From the NCBI GenBank assembly GCA_050486205.1, contig JBJHCW010000004.1:338367-402366 (forward strand): a stretch of 64,000 bases of DNA, read 5' to 3'. Of this stretch, positions 26,217 to 34,287 are shown in pieces. Position 1 is the first letter of the stretch. Every line of letters begins with the position of its first letter. This DNA is from PWQG01 sp050486205 (GTDB taxonomy: Bacteria; Pseudomonadota; Gammaproteobacteria; Pseudomonadales; Pseudohongiellaceae). The position numbers and the translations under genes were made by a program. The notes beneath the pieces are model-generated. The model searched no databases and was not told where the DNA came from. It saw nothing but the letters and a program-made list of their open reading frames with translations.

Positions 26217-26861
26217 CTACACCACACCCAGATTGATCGCCCGCAGCACCGCCTGCGTGCGGTCCCGCACCCCGAGCTTCTCCAGAATCGATGATACCTG
26301 GTTTTTGACGGTGCCCTCGGACTTGTGGATGGCCAGGGAGATCTCCTTGTTACTGTAACCGCCAGCCATGAGTCTGAGCACTGCCAGCTCCTTTTCTGTC
26401 AGCGTCTCCGGTTCGGAATAACCTTCGAACTGCTGATCCATCGAGGACAGGCCCTTGAGGATGCGTTCGGTAATGGCGGGTTGAACGAGACTGCCACCCC
26501 GGTGAACTGTCTCTATGGCATTGACCAGATTGTCCAGTGAAACATCCTTGAGCAGATATCCTTTTGCTCCGGCTTTCAGGCCCTCAAGTACCAGGCTATG
26601 ATCATCGAATGTTGTGAGAATCACACATGGCACCTCAAATCCGGCAGCATTCAGCGCATGGATTGCCTGAATGCCGTTCATTTCCGGCATACGAATGTCC
26701 AGCAGAATGACATCGGGCTGCCATCGCTCGGCACCTGACACCACAGCGCTACCGTCGGCCACCTGACCTACCACCTCAATGTTGTCGCTGAGTTCCAGCA
26801 GACTGCAGATGCCCTGGCGCACCAGTGTCTGATCGTCGGCTAGCATCACTCTGATTTTCAT
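26217..26861 (-). CDS. NarL/LuxR family response regulator
   Basis: A 214-residue two-component regulator. The receiver domain (1-120) has the acidic pair at D9-D10, the phosphoacceptor D55 in VILLDIRMPEMNG, and the conserved Lys in KGYLLKD. The C-terminal DNA-binding domain is LuxR-type: LTEKELAVLRLMAGGYSNKE, then ISLAIHKSEGTVKNQVSSIL. It overlaps the histidine kinase stop by four bases, so kinase and regulator are co-translated in that order. The target genes are not evident; the oppositely facing membrane protein at 28146 is a candidate by position only. Confidence 0.93.
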   Translation of the reverse strand: MKIRVMLADDQTLVRQGICSLLELSDNIEVVGQVADGSAVVSGAERWQPDVILLDIRMPEMNGIQAIHALNAAGFEVPCVILTTFDDHSLVLEGLKAGAKGYLLKDVSLDNLVNAIETVHRGGSLVQPAITERILKGLSSMDQQFEGYSEPETLTEKELAVLRLMAGGYSNKEISLAIHKSEGTVKNQVSSILEKLGVRDRTQAVLRAINLGVV

Positions 26862-28000
26862 GCGCCTGCCTCCACCGGCAATCGAACCTGCACAAGAAAA
26901 CCCTCCTCCTGCTGTTGCCAGCTGACCTCACCACTGAATTCTGCCAGTCGCTCGCGCATGCCAATCAGACCATTGCCGGGTGTGATTTCATTGTTGCCGT
27001 GGCCGTTGTCCTCAATAGTCAGGAAAAACTCGTTGTAGAACTGCGCCAGCCCAATTCGACACCGTGTGGCGTTACTGTGCCGAAGAACATTGGTCAATGC
27101 CTCCTGGGTGCAGCGCAGCAGTGTTTCTGCAACGGCTACTTCTTTCACAACAGTAGCCGCCGAAAGATCCAGGTCCACCTGCAGATCGGGAATGTCTGCG
27201 ACCAGTTTTTCAATGGCGGTTTTCAGGTTCACGGAATCGTCGTCCCGCAATTCACTGACGGCAGTGCGCAGATCGCTCAGCAGGAGTTTTGCCAGCGCAA
27301 GGGACTGCTCCACTTTTTCCTGACCTTTCCCCTCTGTGATGTGTGTTGCCACCTCCAGTTGCAGTATGAGCGCGGTCATGTGATGACCAAGCAGGTCATG
27401 CAGGTCGCGCGCAATGCGCAGCCGTTCTGACTCTCGGGAGTGTTGCGACAGCAGTTCGCGGGTAGCAATCAGTTCGCGATTGAGGTTGGCGGTGTGTTCG
27501 CGAAGTTCGCGTTCGCGGTGAAAGCGGTGAATGACAATGAGGGCGAACAGGTGAAAAAGTCCCAGCGTTACGGTGTTGGTCATTGCGATTGACAGTTGCC
27601 CTGGCCACAGGGTGATCTGTCCCAAACTGAAAGCCAGAATCGCAACAAGTGTCAATGCAATGGTCTTGCGGATCGGGAAGAGTTCAGCGGCCTGCACCAC
27701 CCAGACAATGCCAAGAATGGCAACATAGCCCATATCAATCTGCAGGTACAAAACCAGTATGAGCGGCGCCTGCAACCAGAACAGGCCCAGCATCCGTGAT
27801 CGGTTGTTTGTGGCCCACGGGCTCAGGAATACAACAAAGGCGGCGACCTGGGCCACAAACAATCCGGCCACTGCCCACCATTGCGGCGTCAGCGTCTGCC
27901 CTGAGGTGTGCATTGTATTAAGCGACAGGGCGGCCACCGCTGTCATCACGATGACGCCCAGCCAGTTCAGTGCGCTTTCGACGTTCAAGATGCTTTTCAT
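26858..28000 (-). CDS. NarL-type sensor histidine kinase
   Basis: A membrane histidine kinase of about 380 residues. About five to six hydrophobic segments fill the first 165 residues with no large extracytoplasmic domain, so it probably senses within the membrane or from the cytoplasm. A coiled coil leads into the HisKA_3 motif RIARDLHDLLGHHMTALILQ with the phosphorylated His near residue 201. The ATPase domain shows TEALTNVLRHSNATRC (N-box) and IEDNGHGNNEITPGNGLIGM (G-boxes). The start is uncertain: ATG at 28000 gives a reasonable N-terminus, while in-frame upstream starts at 28060 (ATG) and 28075 (GTG) are possible. Confidence 0.9.
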   Translation of the reverse strand: MKSILNVESALNWLGVIVMTAVAALSLNTMHTSGQTLTPQWWAVAGLFVAQVAAFVVFLSPWATNNRSRMLGLFWLQAPLILVLYLQIDMGYVAILGIVWVVQAAELFPIRKTIALTLVAILAFSLGQITLWPGQLSIAMTNTVTLGLFHLFALIVIHRFHRERELREHTANLNRELIATRELLSQHSRESERLRIARDLHDLLGHHMTALILQLEVATHITEGKGQEKVEQSLALAKLLLSDLRTAVSELRDDDSVNLKTAIEKLVADIPDLQVDLDLSAATVVKEVAVAETLLRCTQEALTNVLRHSNATRCRIGLAQFYNEFFLTIEDNGHGNNEITPGNGLIGMRERLAEFSGEVSWQQQEEGFLVQVRLPVEAGA

Positions 28001-28145
28001 GATGCTCAGTATGTCATGCCTTTGCTGCGGCTCCCATAGGCCGAAAGTCACGATTTCCATAATGACTTGTGGCACTTACGCCTGTGCTCGAATGTAGCCA
28101 GGATGATCGTCAATGTGACATGTAACGACCTTCAGGAGAGCCATT

Positions 28146-28895
28146 ATGACACTGCTTCACGATCTTGCGTTCACTGTACATCTGGCTGTTGGCGTGTGCG
28201 CATTGCTGGTTTTCTGGGTGCCCCTGTTTACGCGCAAGGGTGCGCTGAATCATCGCCGCTTCGGTCGTGCCTTTGCCTGGGTGATGTACGCGGTTGCCGG
28301 TACAGGCATGGTGATGTCACTTGTGGATATTCACCAGCCGCTGGCCTCACACGCGCCGGGGCTGTCAGTGGGTGCCGCGGAGGCGGGCGCGGTAATACGG
28401 CAGATAAGAACCCAGGCCCTGTTTCTGTTCTCGCTCAGTGTGCTGGTGCTCACCACCACCCGGCATGGCTGGTTGGTCGCCCTGTACAAGAATGATCGCC
28501 GGGTGCTGCGCCGGCCGGCACATGTTGGCCTTTGTACGGGCCTGCTGGTGGTCGGTTTGGGTCTGAGCATCGTGGGGTGGCAAGGTGGTCAGATCCTGCT
28601 CATGGTATTTGGTGTTTTCGAGATGATCATCGCTGGCAATTATCTGCGCTTCATTTACAAGGCCGGGCTCGGGGTCAGAGAGTGGGTGGTTGAGCACCTG
28701 GGTGCGCTGATCGGCTCCGGCATCGGGGCGTATACGGCATTTTTTGTATTCGGAGGCACGCGTCTGTTCCAGTCGCTTTTCCAGGGTTCGTTTTCCGACG
28801 CCAGTATTGTGCTCTGGGTGGCCCCGGGAGTGCTGGGTGGCGTAGCGATAGCAGTGCTTTCCCGGCGTCACGGCCGGGGATTGCAGCGCCGGTAG
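28146..28895 (+). CDS. Integral membrane protein (DUF2306-like)
   Basis: A 249-residue protein with about seven membrane segments. AGGAG lies nine bases before the ATG. The opening, LAFTVHLAVGVCALLVFWVP, with FTRKGALNHRRFGRAFAWVM after it, resembles the DUF2306 group of predicted membrane proteins that keep histidines near helix ends and may bind heme or quinone; this is inference. It faces away from the histidine kinase gene with about 145 bases between them. Substrate or partner is unknown. Confidence 0.6.
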   Translation: MTLLHDLAFTVHLAVGVCALLVFWVPLFTRKGALNHRRFGRAFAWVMYAVAGTGMVMSLVDIHQPLASHAPGLSVGAAEAGAVIRQIRTQALFLFSLSVLVLTTTRHGWLVALYKNDRRVLRRPAHVGLCTGLLVVGLGLSIVGWQGGQILLMVFGVFEMIIAGNYLRFIYKAGLGVREWVVEHLGALIGSGIGAYTAFFVFGGTRLFQSLFQGSFSDASIVLWVAPGVLGGVAIAVLSRRHGRGLQRR

Positions 28896-28904
28896 AACAG
28901 GGCG

Positions 28905-28988
28905 AAAAAAGGGGACAGATTTATTTATGACTCTCCAGGCTGGCGCACTTCTGGCCTGCCAGGTAAAAATAAACCTGTCCCCTTTTTT
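28905..28988. repeat. Palindromic repeat copy C (diverged), between convergent genes
   Basis: The arms start A6-GGGGACAGATTTATTTA (from 28905) and end TAAAAATAAACCTGTCCCC plus T6 (to 28988). Unlike copies A, B and D the stem has mismatches: ATTT faces AAAC. The centre contains CCAGGCTGGC. It fills the gap between the DUF2306-like gene (stop 28895) and the minus-strand gene ending at 28992. Confidence 0.85.
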
Positions 28989-28991
28989 GGG

Positions 28992-29384
28992 TCAGGCTGC
29001 TGCGGTTGGTGTCCTGCGCGTACTTTTGACGTAATGCACTTTCATGATGATCATACCGGCGAGAATGGACAGGGAAGCAATGGCCAGAATCGGTTCCAGC
29101 ACCTGCATTGGCGCCATCTGTCCATAAAGCATGAACAGACCTGCACTCAGTACCACGGCGCCAGCCTGGTGCGCATAGAACTGAACCTTGGCCAGTGTGG
29201 TGTCATCCGGTAGCTGCCACACGTGGTAAAGCGTACCGTAGACGAAGTTGAGCACAAAACCGACCAGCAGTATGTGTGCGTGTGCGACCATCTGAAGGTG
29301 GTTCTGTGAAGCGGCCATGTAGATGCCCAGCAGCAGGCCCAGCAAGGCGAATCCCAATCCCACAATAATGAAGCGACGTGCCAT
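28992..29384 (-). CDS. Small four-helix membrane protein with conserved histidines
   Basis: A 130-residue protein with four predicted membrane helices: residues 5-25, 35-55, 68-90 and 97-115. AAGGAG precedes the ATG. The segment MVAHAHILLVGFVLNFVYGT, with LYHVWQ following, recalls the HAHLxLLG helices of heme-copper oxidase subunit I and NnrS-like proteins, but the protein is far too short for an oxidase. It could be a heme-binding or respiratory accessory protein. The promoter region has a perfect TATAAT and an inverted repeat. Function is not assigned. Confidence 0.6.
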   Translation of the reverse strand: MARRFIIVGLGFALLGLLLGIYMAASQNHLQMVAHAHILLVGFVLNFVYGTLYHVWQLPDDTTLAKVQFYAHQAGAVVLSAGLFMLYGQMAPMQVLEPILAIASLSILAGMIIMKVHYVKSTRRTPTAAA

Positions 29385-29431
29385 GATGTATCTCCTTGTC
29401 GAACTTATGATTTTCTTGTCTCAACAGCGGT

Positions 29432-29464
29432 GTTCCGACACAGCATTGGAACGCAAGGATTATA
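29432..29464 (-). promoter_or_regulatory. Candidate promoter and operator for the small membrane protein
   Basis: On the minus strand a perfect -10 TATAAT lies at 29464-29459. The inverted repeat GTTCC-N11-GGAAC (29432-29452) begins just after it and would cover the transcription start, as a repressor site would. No convincing -35 is present. The regulator is unknown. Confidence 0.35.
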
Positions 29465-29514
29465 TTACTTGTGGGGGTTGAACGGGAAGCAAAGTGTCAC
29501 CGGGTCGGGCGCAC

Positions 29515-29892
29515 TTATTCGTGATAGCTGGAGCCGATCAGCACGGTATTGCCTTCACTGTCGCGGAACAGGGCAAACCACTCCTCAGGATTCCATGGGG
29601 CAGGGCGCGGGCCCTGGGTGAAATGCACGCCCTTGGCCTGCAGCTCCTCAAATGTGCTTTGTACATCGTCGACAGCCAGCACCAGTGCGGGCAGGTCGGA
29701 GGGCATGGAGTTGGCGCGGCGCACCAGGACGATTGCAGTTTCGGCGCCGGGAATGCCGAGTTCAATCCAGCGCCAATCGCGTTTATAGGGGGTGTTCTGC
29801 AGGATACGCATGCCCAGCTTGTCACGATAGAAGCGCACGGCACGGTTCTGGTTGAGGACTGGTAAATTGGTGAACTTGATGTAATGCAGCAT
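29515..29892 (-). CDS. VOC family (glyoxalase/bleomycin-resistance fold) protein
   Basis: A 125-residue single-domain protein. MLHYIKFTNLPVLNQNRAVR followed by FYRDKLGMRILQNTPY is the typical first beta-alpha-beta-beta-beta module. LVLAVDDVQSTFEELQAKGV and the end EEWFALFRDSEGNTVLIGSS form the second. These proteins bind a metal and act as lyases, dioxygenases or drug-binding proteins; the Glu-type ligand before the final strand is not obvious. No operon partner is certain; the next gene in the same direction begins 130 bases later. Confidence 0.85.
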   Translation of the reverse strand: MLHYIKFTNLPVLNQNRAVRFYRDKLGMRILQNTPYKRDWRWIELGIPGAETAIVLVRRANSMPSDLPALVLAVDDVQSTFEELQAKGVHFTQGPRPAPWNPEEWFALFRDSEGNTVLIGSSYHE

Positions 29893-30015
29893 CGTTATGC
29901 TCTCGTCTCAAGCGGCCGATTCTAACACAGTTTTCGGGGAGCGTGCCGAGGCAGTATGTGAGCACCCGCGCCCTCATTCTGCGGTTGGCATCCCGCTGCC
30001 CTCACGCCACTTGCC

Positions 30016-31386
30016 TCATCCGGCCATCAACGAGGAGAGGAACAAAGTGGCCAGCCCCAGATAGACTGTCACCCCGGTGATGTCGGTAATCGTGGTCAGG
30101 ATCGGCCCGGTCATCATCGCCGGATCCTTGCCCATGCGTTTGATCAGGAACGGAATGGTGCCGCCAACAACGCCAGCGAGCAGGACATTGAGGCCCAATG
30201 CCAACCCGGCGATCACCCCCAGCACGATGTTGCCCTGCAGGAGCCAGGCGATGACCGAGAACATGATGCCGAGTGCCAGGCCGTTCATCAGGCCTATGGC
30301 CAACTCCTTGCGCATGGCTTTCCAGAAGTCGATCAGCCGGGCTTCCCCGAGAGCAATACTGCGTATGGAAACCGACAGTGCCTGGATACCCACATTGCCG
30401 CCCATATCGGTGATCATCGGCAGGAACGCAGCCAGAATGGCCACTTGCACAATGGTGTCCTCGAAAGAGCTGATCACAGCCACGGCGCCGAGATTCAGGA
30501 ACACATTGGCAGCCATCCAGGGCAAACGTCTGCGAGCTGCCTGCTTTGGCGGGGTGTAGAATGACTCATCCGGTGAGGCGGCATTAATGGCGACCATGTG
30601 ATCAGCTACAGTGCTTGCCAGCAGATCCATTGATTGGCCGATGCTGATGATGCCCACCAGAATATCGTTGTCATCAACCACCGGAATCATCTTCAGTCGC
30701 CGCGAGCGGACCCGGCGCGCAGCTTCTACCGCATCATCGCTTGCGCGTATGGCAAACACGTCCGGGGTCATGATCTCGCTGGCTTTTCGTGAGGGGTCGG
30801 AGAGCATCAGTTCCCGCAGCGAAATCACGCCAAGCAGCACGCCAGTGCCGGGTGCCACAACAAAAAGGTAGGCTGTGCGCTCCATCTCTGCGGGTGCAGA
30901 CCGGACCGACTCGATTGCTTCGCTCACCAGCGTGTCCGGTTCCACAGACAGAAAGTGCGGGCTCATCACGGCACCGGCAGTACCTTCTTCCCAGGCAGCC
31001 AGTGCCTCGATCCGCCGGCGATATTCCGGTGTCAGTTGTGACAGCAGCGATTCCGCATACGCTTCAGGCATCATGGCCAGCACGTCTGTCATGCGTTCCG
31101 GGGCCATCTCGGCCAGCAGCGATCCTGCATCGTCCTCGCTCATCGCCTGCAGCACGGTGACTGTCAGCGCCGGTGGCAGATAACCGGCGATGTCCGCGGC
31201 CTTGTTCCAGCCCACGTGTGTCAGATAGGCGGTGACAGTGGGCAGAGGTAGCTCTGTGAGTATTCTGGCAGTACGCAGCGCCGAGAGTTGTCTGGCTGTC
31301 TGGCGTGCCTGGTCAATGTCACCCGCTTTGAGATGCAGTGCCGTTTCGCGAGCGTATTTCTCCAGATTGCTGGCAACGAGTAACAT
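30016..31386 (-). CDS. mgtE: Magnesium transporter MgtE
   Basis: A 456-residue inner membrane channel of the usual MgtE length. It has the N-terminal superhelical domain (to about residue 130; LAEMAPERMTDVLAMMPEAY), a pair of CBS domains (about 137-265; VISLRELMLSDPSRKASEIM and MIPVVDDNDILVGIISIGQS), a connecting helix and five C-terminal membrane helices. The pore region motif PMITDMGGNVGIQALSVSIR is well conserved. Cytoplasmic Mg2+ binding to the N and CBS domains closes the channel in known members. It is transcribed alone. Confidence 0.95.
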   Translation of the reverse strand: MLLVASNLEKYARETALHLKAGDIDQARQTARQLSALRTARILTELPLPTVTAYLTHVGWNKAADIAGYLPPALTVTVLQAMSEDDAGSLLAEMAPERMTDVLAMMPEAYAESLLSQLTPEYRRRIEALAAWEEGTAGAVMSPHFLSVEPDTLVSEAIESVRSAPAEMERTAYLFVVAPGTGVLLGVISLRELMLSDPSRKASEIMTPDVFAIRASDDAVEAARRVRSRRLKMIPVVDDNDILVGIISIGQSMDLLASTVADHMVAINAASPDESFYTPPKQAARRRLPWMAANVFLNLGAVAVISSFEDTIVQVAILAAFLPMITDMGGNVGIQALSVSIRSIALGEARLIDFWKAMRKELAIGLMNGLALGIMFSVIAWLLQGNIVLGVIAGLALGLNVLLAGVVGGTIPFLIKRMGKDPAMMTGPILTTITDITGVTVYLGLATLFLSSLMAG

Positions 31387-31509
31387 GTCCGATCTCCCTT
31401 GAGTTGTTGGCGGCCTTGCGCAATCATAACCGGTTTGAATATCGACTCAACACCAAGGGAATCAATCAGAGGTTCCCAAGGTTTTTCCAATTGGCTCGGG
31501 TGGTTCAGA

Positions 31510-32757
31510 ATGACGATGGCAAGTGCGGTCTTGCGATGTCTTGTGCTGGTATTGGGGGCGGTCGCGCTGAGCGCGTGTCAGGCGTTCCCTGGCAGGGGCA
31601 GCGGGTTTGTCAGCTTTGATCGCGAGGTCGTTGATGGCGCGCCGGATGATGCGCGCGCGGTCCTGGTTGCTGACATCAACGGGGATGGCCGAAAGGACAT
31701 CGTGGCGCTTGGCCGCAATCCCGGTACCCTGGTCTGGTACAGCAACCCTGGCTGGCAGCGACAGGAAGTCGAGACCGGGTCCGTGCAACTGATGGATGTG
31801 GTGGCAAAGGACATTACCGGAAACGGTTTTGTTGATCTGGCCCTTGCCGGTGTGTTTGCGGACACAGAAGCCGCGACGGCCGATTCCGTGGCGGTTGATT
31901 CGGACAGTGCGGATCGTGGAGGTGACAGCCAGTTGAACTGGCTGGAAAACCCGCACACGGCCCCGGGCGTTGGAACCGCCGATCCGTGGCGGCGTCACCA
32001 TCTGGCGCAAGTGCCCGCACCCCACAGATTGCGTTGGGCTGATGTCAGTGGTCGTGGTGTGCCGGTGTTGATACATCTGGGGCCGGCAGACAGCGGGAAC
32101 GCGGCCTTGAGTGCTCATGCTGTGCCACGTGACCCGCGAGCCTCGTGGGGCTCCGTGGTGCTGGTCAGGCCATCGCAGTCGGTCAGCGAGTTGGCGGTGT
32201 ACGACTGGAACGGTAACGGCAGGGATCAATTGCTGGTCGCAGGTCAATCGGGCATCGATCTGTACAGTCTGGCGTCCGGCAACCGTTTTGTGGACAGCCG
32301 TACCTTGATAGCGGCGCCAGAGCTTGAGCCAGCCATGGCGGGTATGAGCAAGGTGGTTGTTGGTCACAGCGGGAGGGCCGATCGACGCTTTGTGGCGACC
32401 ATTGAGCCGGAGTCGGGTAACGAAGTGGTGGTCTACCGGCCCAATCCTGACGGCAATGAGCCCTGGCGTCGTGAGGTGCTGGACGCCAGCCTGGTTCGTG
32501 GCAGCGCACTGTTTGCAGCCGACCTGAACAATGACGGTTACGATGAAATCATCGCTGGCTCTCAAGGTCAGCCCAATTCACTGGTGATCTATCGCTATGA
32601 TCCGGCTGCGCGAAACTGGCAACGCCAGGTGCTCGATAACCGACTGGGCGTGTCCGCACTTGCCGTTGCCGATGTCACGGGCAACGGTTTTCCGGATATA
32701 GTGGCAGTTGGCGCCTCAACGGCCGATGTGGTGTTGTATCGCAACAGCGGCCGCTGA
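31510..32757 (+). CDS. FG-GAP/VCBS repeat lipoprotein
   Basis: A 415-residue exported protein. From the ATG at 31510 a lipoprotein signal runs to the lipobox ALSAC near residue 23. The rest is a beta-propeller of FG-GAP/VCBS repeats, each with a calcium-loop motif: DINGDGRKDIVALG, DITGNGFVDLALAG, DWNGNGRDQLLVAG, DLNNDGYDEIIAGS and DVTGNGFPDIVAVG. Such propellers bind ligands or partner proteins rather than catalyse. The 124 bases between it and divergent mgtE hold their promoters. It converges on the amidohydrolase with a 34-base gap. Its role is unknown. Confidence 0.85.
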   Translation: MTMASAVLRCLVLVLGAVALSACQAFPGRGSGFVSFDREVVDGAPDDARAVLVADINGDGRKDIVALGRNPGTLVWYSNPGWQRQEVETGSVQLMDVVAKDITGNGFVDLALAGVFADTEAATADSVAVDSDSADRGGDSQLNWLENPHTAPGVGTADPWRRHHLAQVPAPHRLRWADVSGRGVPVLIHLGPADSGNAALSAHAVPRDPRASWGSVVLVRPSQSVSELAVYDWNGNGRDQLLVAGQSGIDLYSLASGNRFVDSRTLIAAPELEPAMAGMSKVVVGHSGRADRRFVATIEPESGNEVVVYRPNPDGNEPWRREVLDASLVRGSALFAADLNNDGYDEIIAGSQGQPNSLVIYRYDPAARNWQRQVLDNRLGVSALAVADVTGNGFPDIVAVGASTADVVLYRNSGR

Positions 32758-32791
32758 GAGTTGTCTTTCTGCTCGCTGATGACCAGTAAGG

Positions 32792-34081
32792 TCAGTCCAG
32801 GGAAATCCGGTTGCCGGCTATCCAGACCTGTTCAAGACTACGGGTGTTCCTGATATCAACCAGTGGATTTTCACCCAGCACCAGGATGTCCGCCCACTTG
32901 CCTGGCTCCAGTGTGCCGAACTCATCAAAGCCCAGGCAGTCAGCTGCCCCACCGGTTGCAGAGTACAGGATCTGCTCGGCAGACATGCCAGCATCAGCCA
33001 TCATCCACATTTCCAGGTGCTCGAAGTATCCCTGGAAGCGTGCAGGCGGGCCACTGTCGGTGCCCATGGCAATCTGCACACCAGCATCGGCCAGGGTTTT
33101 CAGATTGTCCATGGCAACCGGCAGTGCGGCCTTGTAACCCTGTGCGGCAAAGCTTTCACGCATGCCTTGCTGGCGCCGTGGGTCGCGTAACTGATCAAGT
33201 ACGTCTGGGTCGGCTTCACGCAGGAAAAACGGGTCAGAGAAAAACTCCGGCTCATCTTCGTAAATGAAGGTGGAAATCTCGCGAGTCAGGGTCGGGCTGT
33301 AGCAGACGCCGGTTTCCAGCATCAGGTTGACAAAGCGATCGTCCACTTCGGTATCGCGCACGCTGTGGGCAATAAAGTCGGCGCCGTGCTCAAGCAGGCG
33401 CGTGGCATCTTCCAGGTAATGGATATGCACGGCTATCGGGATACCAATTTCATTGGCCTGTTCGGAGAAAGCGGTATAGATATCAGGGGCCATGCGCTGG
33501 CCGCGGCCAAGAAAGTCATCCACGCGAATCTTGATGAAATCCGGTGACATTTCAGCGGTGCGATTCACCGCTTCCCGGGCTTCTTCGGGGGACCGGGCAC
33601 TGAGCACCGGCCCGGCGACATACAGCCTTGCCCGGTCAAGCGACGCAGTGTCCTGTTCATCGCGCAGCGCAAAACCCTCGGCCTCGTCACCGCCCAGACT
33701 GGCCACCGCGGTGACACCGTAGCGGGCGTAGAGGTCGAGCTGGCGCACCAGGTTCTCGGTACCGTAATGTCCGCCTTCCAGGCCACGTACATCACCGGCA
33801 TGACCGTGTGTGTTGATCAGTCCGGGCATGATGTAACGGCCGCTGATGTCGATGCGCTCGGCATCAGAGGGGATATTGACGCTGTCGGCAGCACCGGCGG
33901 CCAGAATGCGGCCGTCACGCACAATCACCGCAGCATCAGGCACAGGCTCGGCGCCAGTGCCATCGATCAGTGTGCCACCGACAAAGACGCGGGTGTCAGC
34001 CAGGGCAGGGGTGGCCGCGCCCAGCGCAATGGCCAGACCTGTTGTCAGCGCCAGTGAAAGCCTTGTGAACGGGATTTTCAT
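32792..34081 (-). CDS. Exported amidohydrolase family protein
   Basis: A 429-residue periplasmic metal-dependent hydrolase. The ATG at 34081 follows AGGAGG at ten bases and opens a signal peptide ending in ATPALAD (about residue 28). The metal-site motif NTHGHAGD follows YIMPGLI. FIKIRVDDFL likely provides the bridging lysine. Histidines in AVHIHYLEDATRLLEHGADF and the late Asp in MGTDSGPPARF complete the site. The C-terminus TLEPGKWADILVLGENPL is the standard amidohydrolase end. Relatives hydrolyse peptides, prolidase substrates or imides; the substrate is unknown. Confidence 0.9.
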   Translation of the reverse strand: MKIPFTRLSLALTTGLAIALGAATPALADTRVFVGGTLIDGTGAEPVPDAAVIVRDGRILAAGAADSVNIPSDAERIDISGRYIMPGLINTHGHAGDVRGLEGGHYGTENLVRQLDLYARYGVTAVASLGGDEAEGFALRDEQDTASLDRARLYVAGPVLSARSPEEAREAVNRTAEMSPDFIKIRVDDFLGRGQRMAPDIYTAFSEQANEIGIPIAVHIHYLEDATRLLEHGADFIAHSVRDTEVDDRFVNLMLETGVCYSPTLTREISTFIYEDEPEFFSDPFFLREADPDVLDQLRDPRRQQGMRESFAAQGYKAALPVAMDNLKTLADAGVQIAMGTDSGPPARFQGYFEHLEMWMMADAGMSAEQILYSATGGAADCLGFDEFGTLEPGKWADILVLGENPLVDIRNTRSLEQVWIAGNRISLD

Positions 34082-34287
34082 GGTTGTACAACCTCCTGTT
34101 CCGGGTGACATTTCATTATGCGCATGCGAGCGCCGGCCCGCAAGCCAGGCCATGGCGATGGTGGTTTGACAGCGCGGCGTGATTTGTAGGTTAATGCAAA
34201 AGCATATTGTTCGGGATGAGGGGCGCCGGTTGCCAGAAGCAGCAAACGGTGGTTACTATCAATAAATAGAATCTATCAGGTTATTTA

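Noticed and set aside
31462..32565. A 367-codon minus-strand frame over the FG-GAP lipoprotein
   Set aside because: The sense strand has a lipobox and five calcium-loop repeats; the antisense frame has no such evidence.
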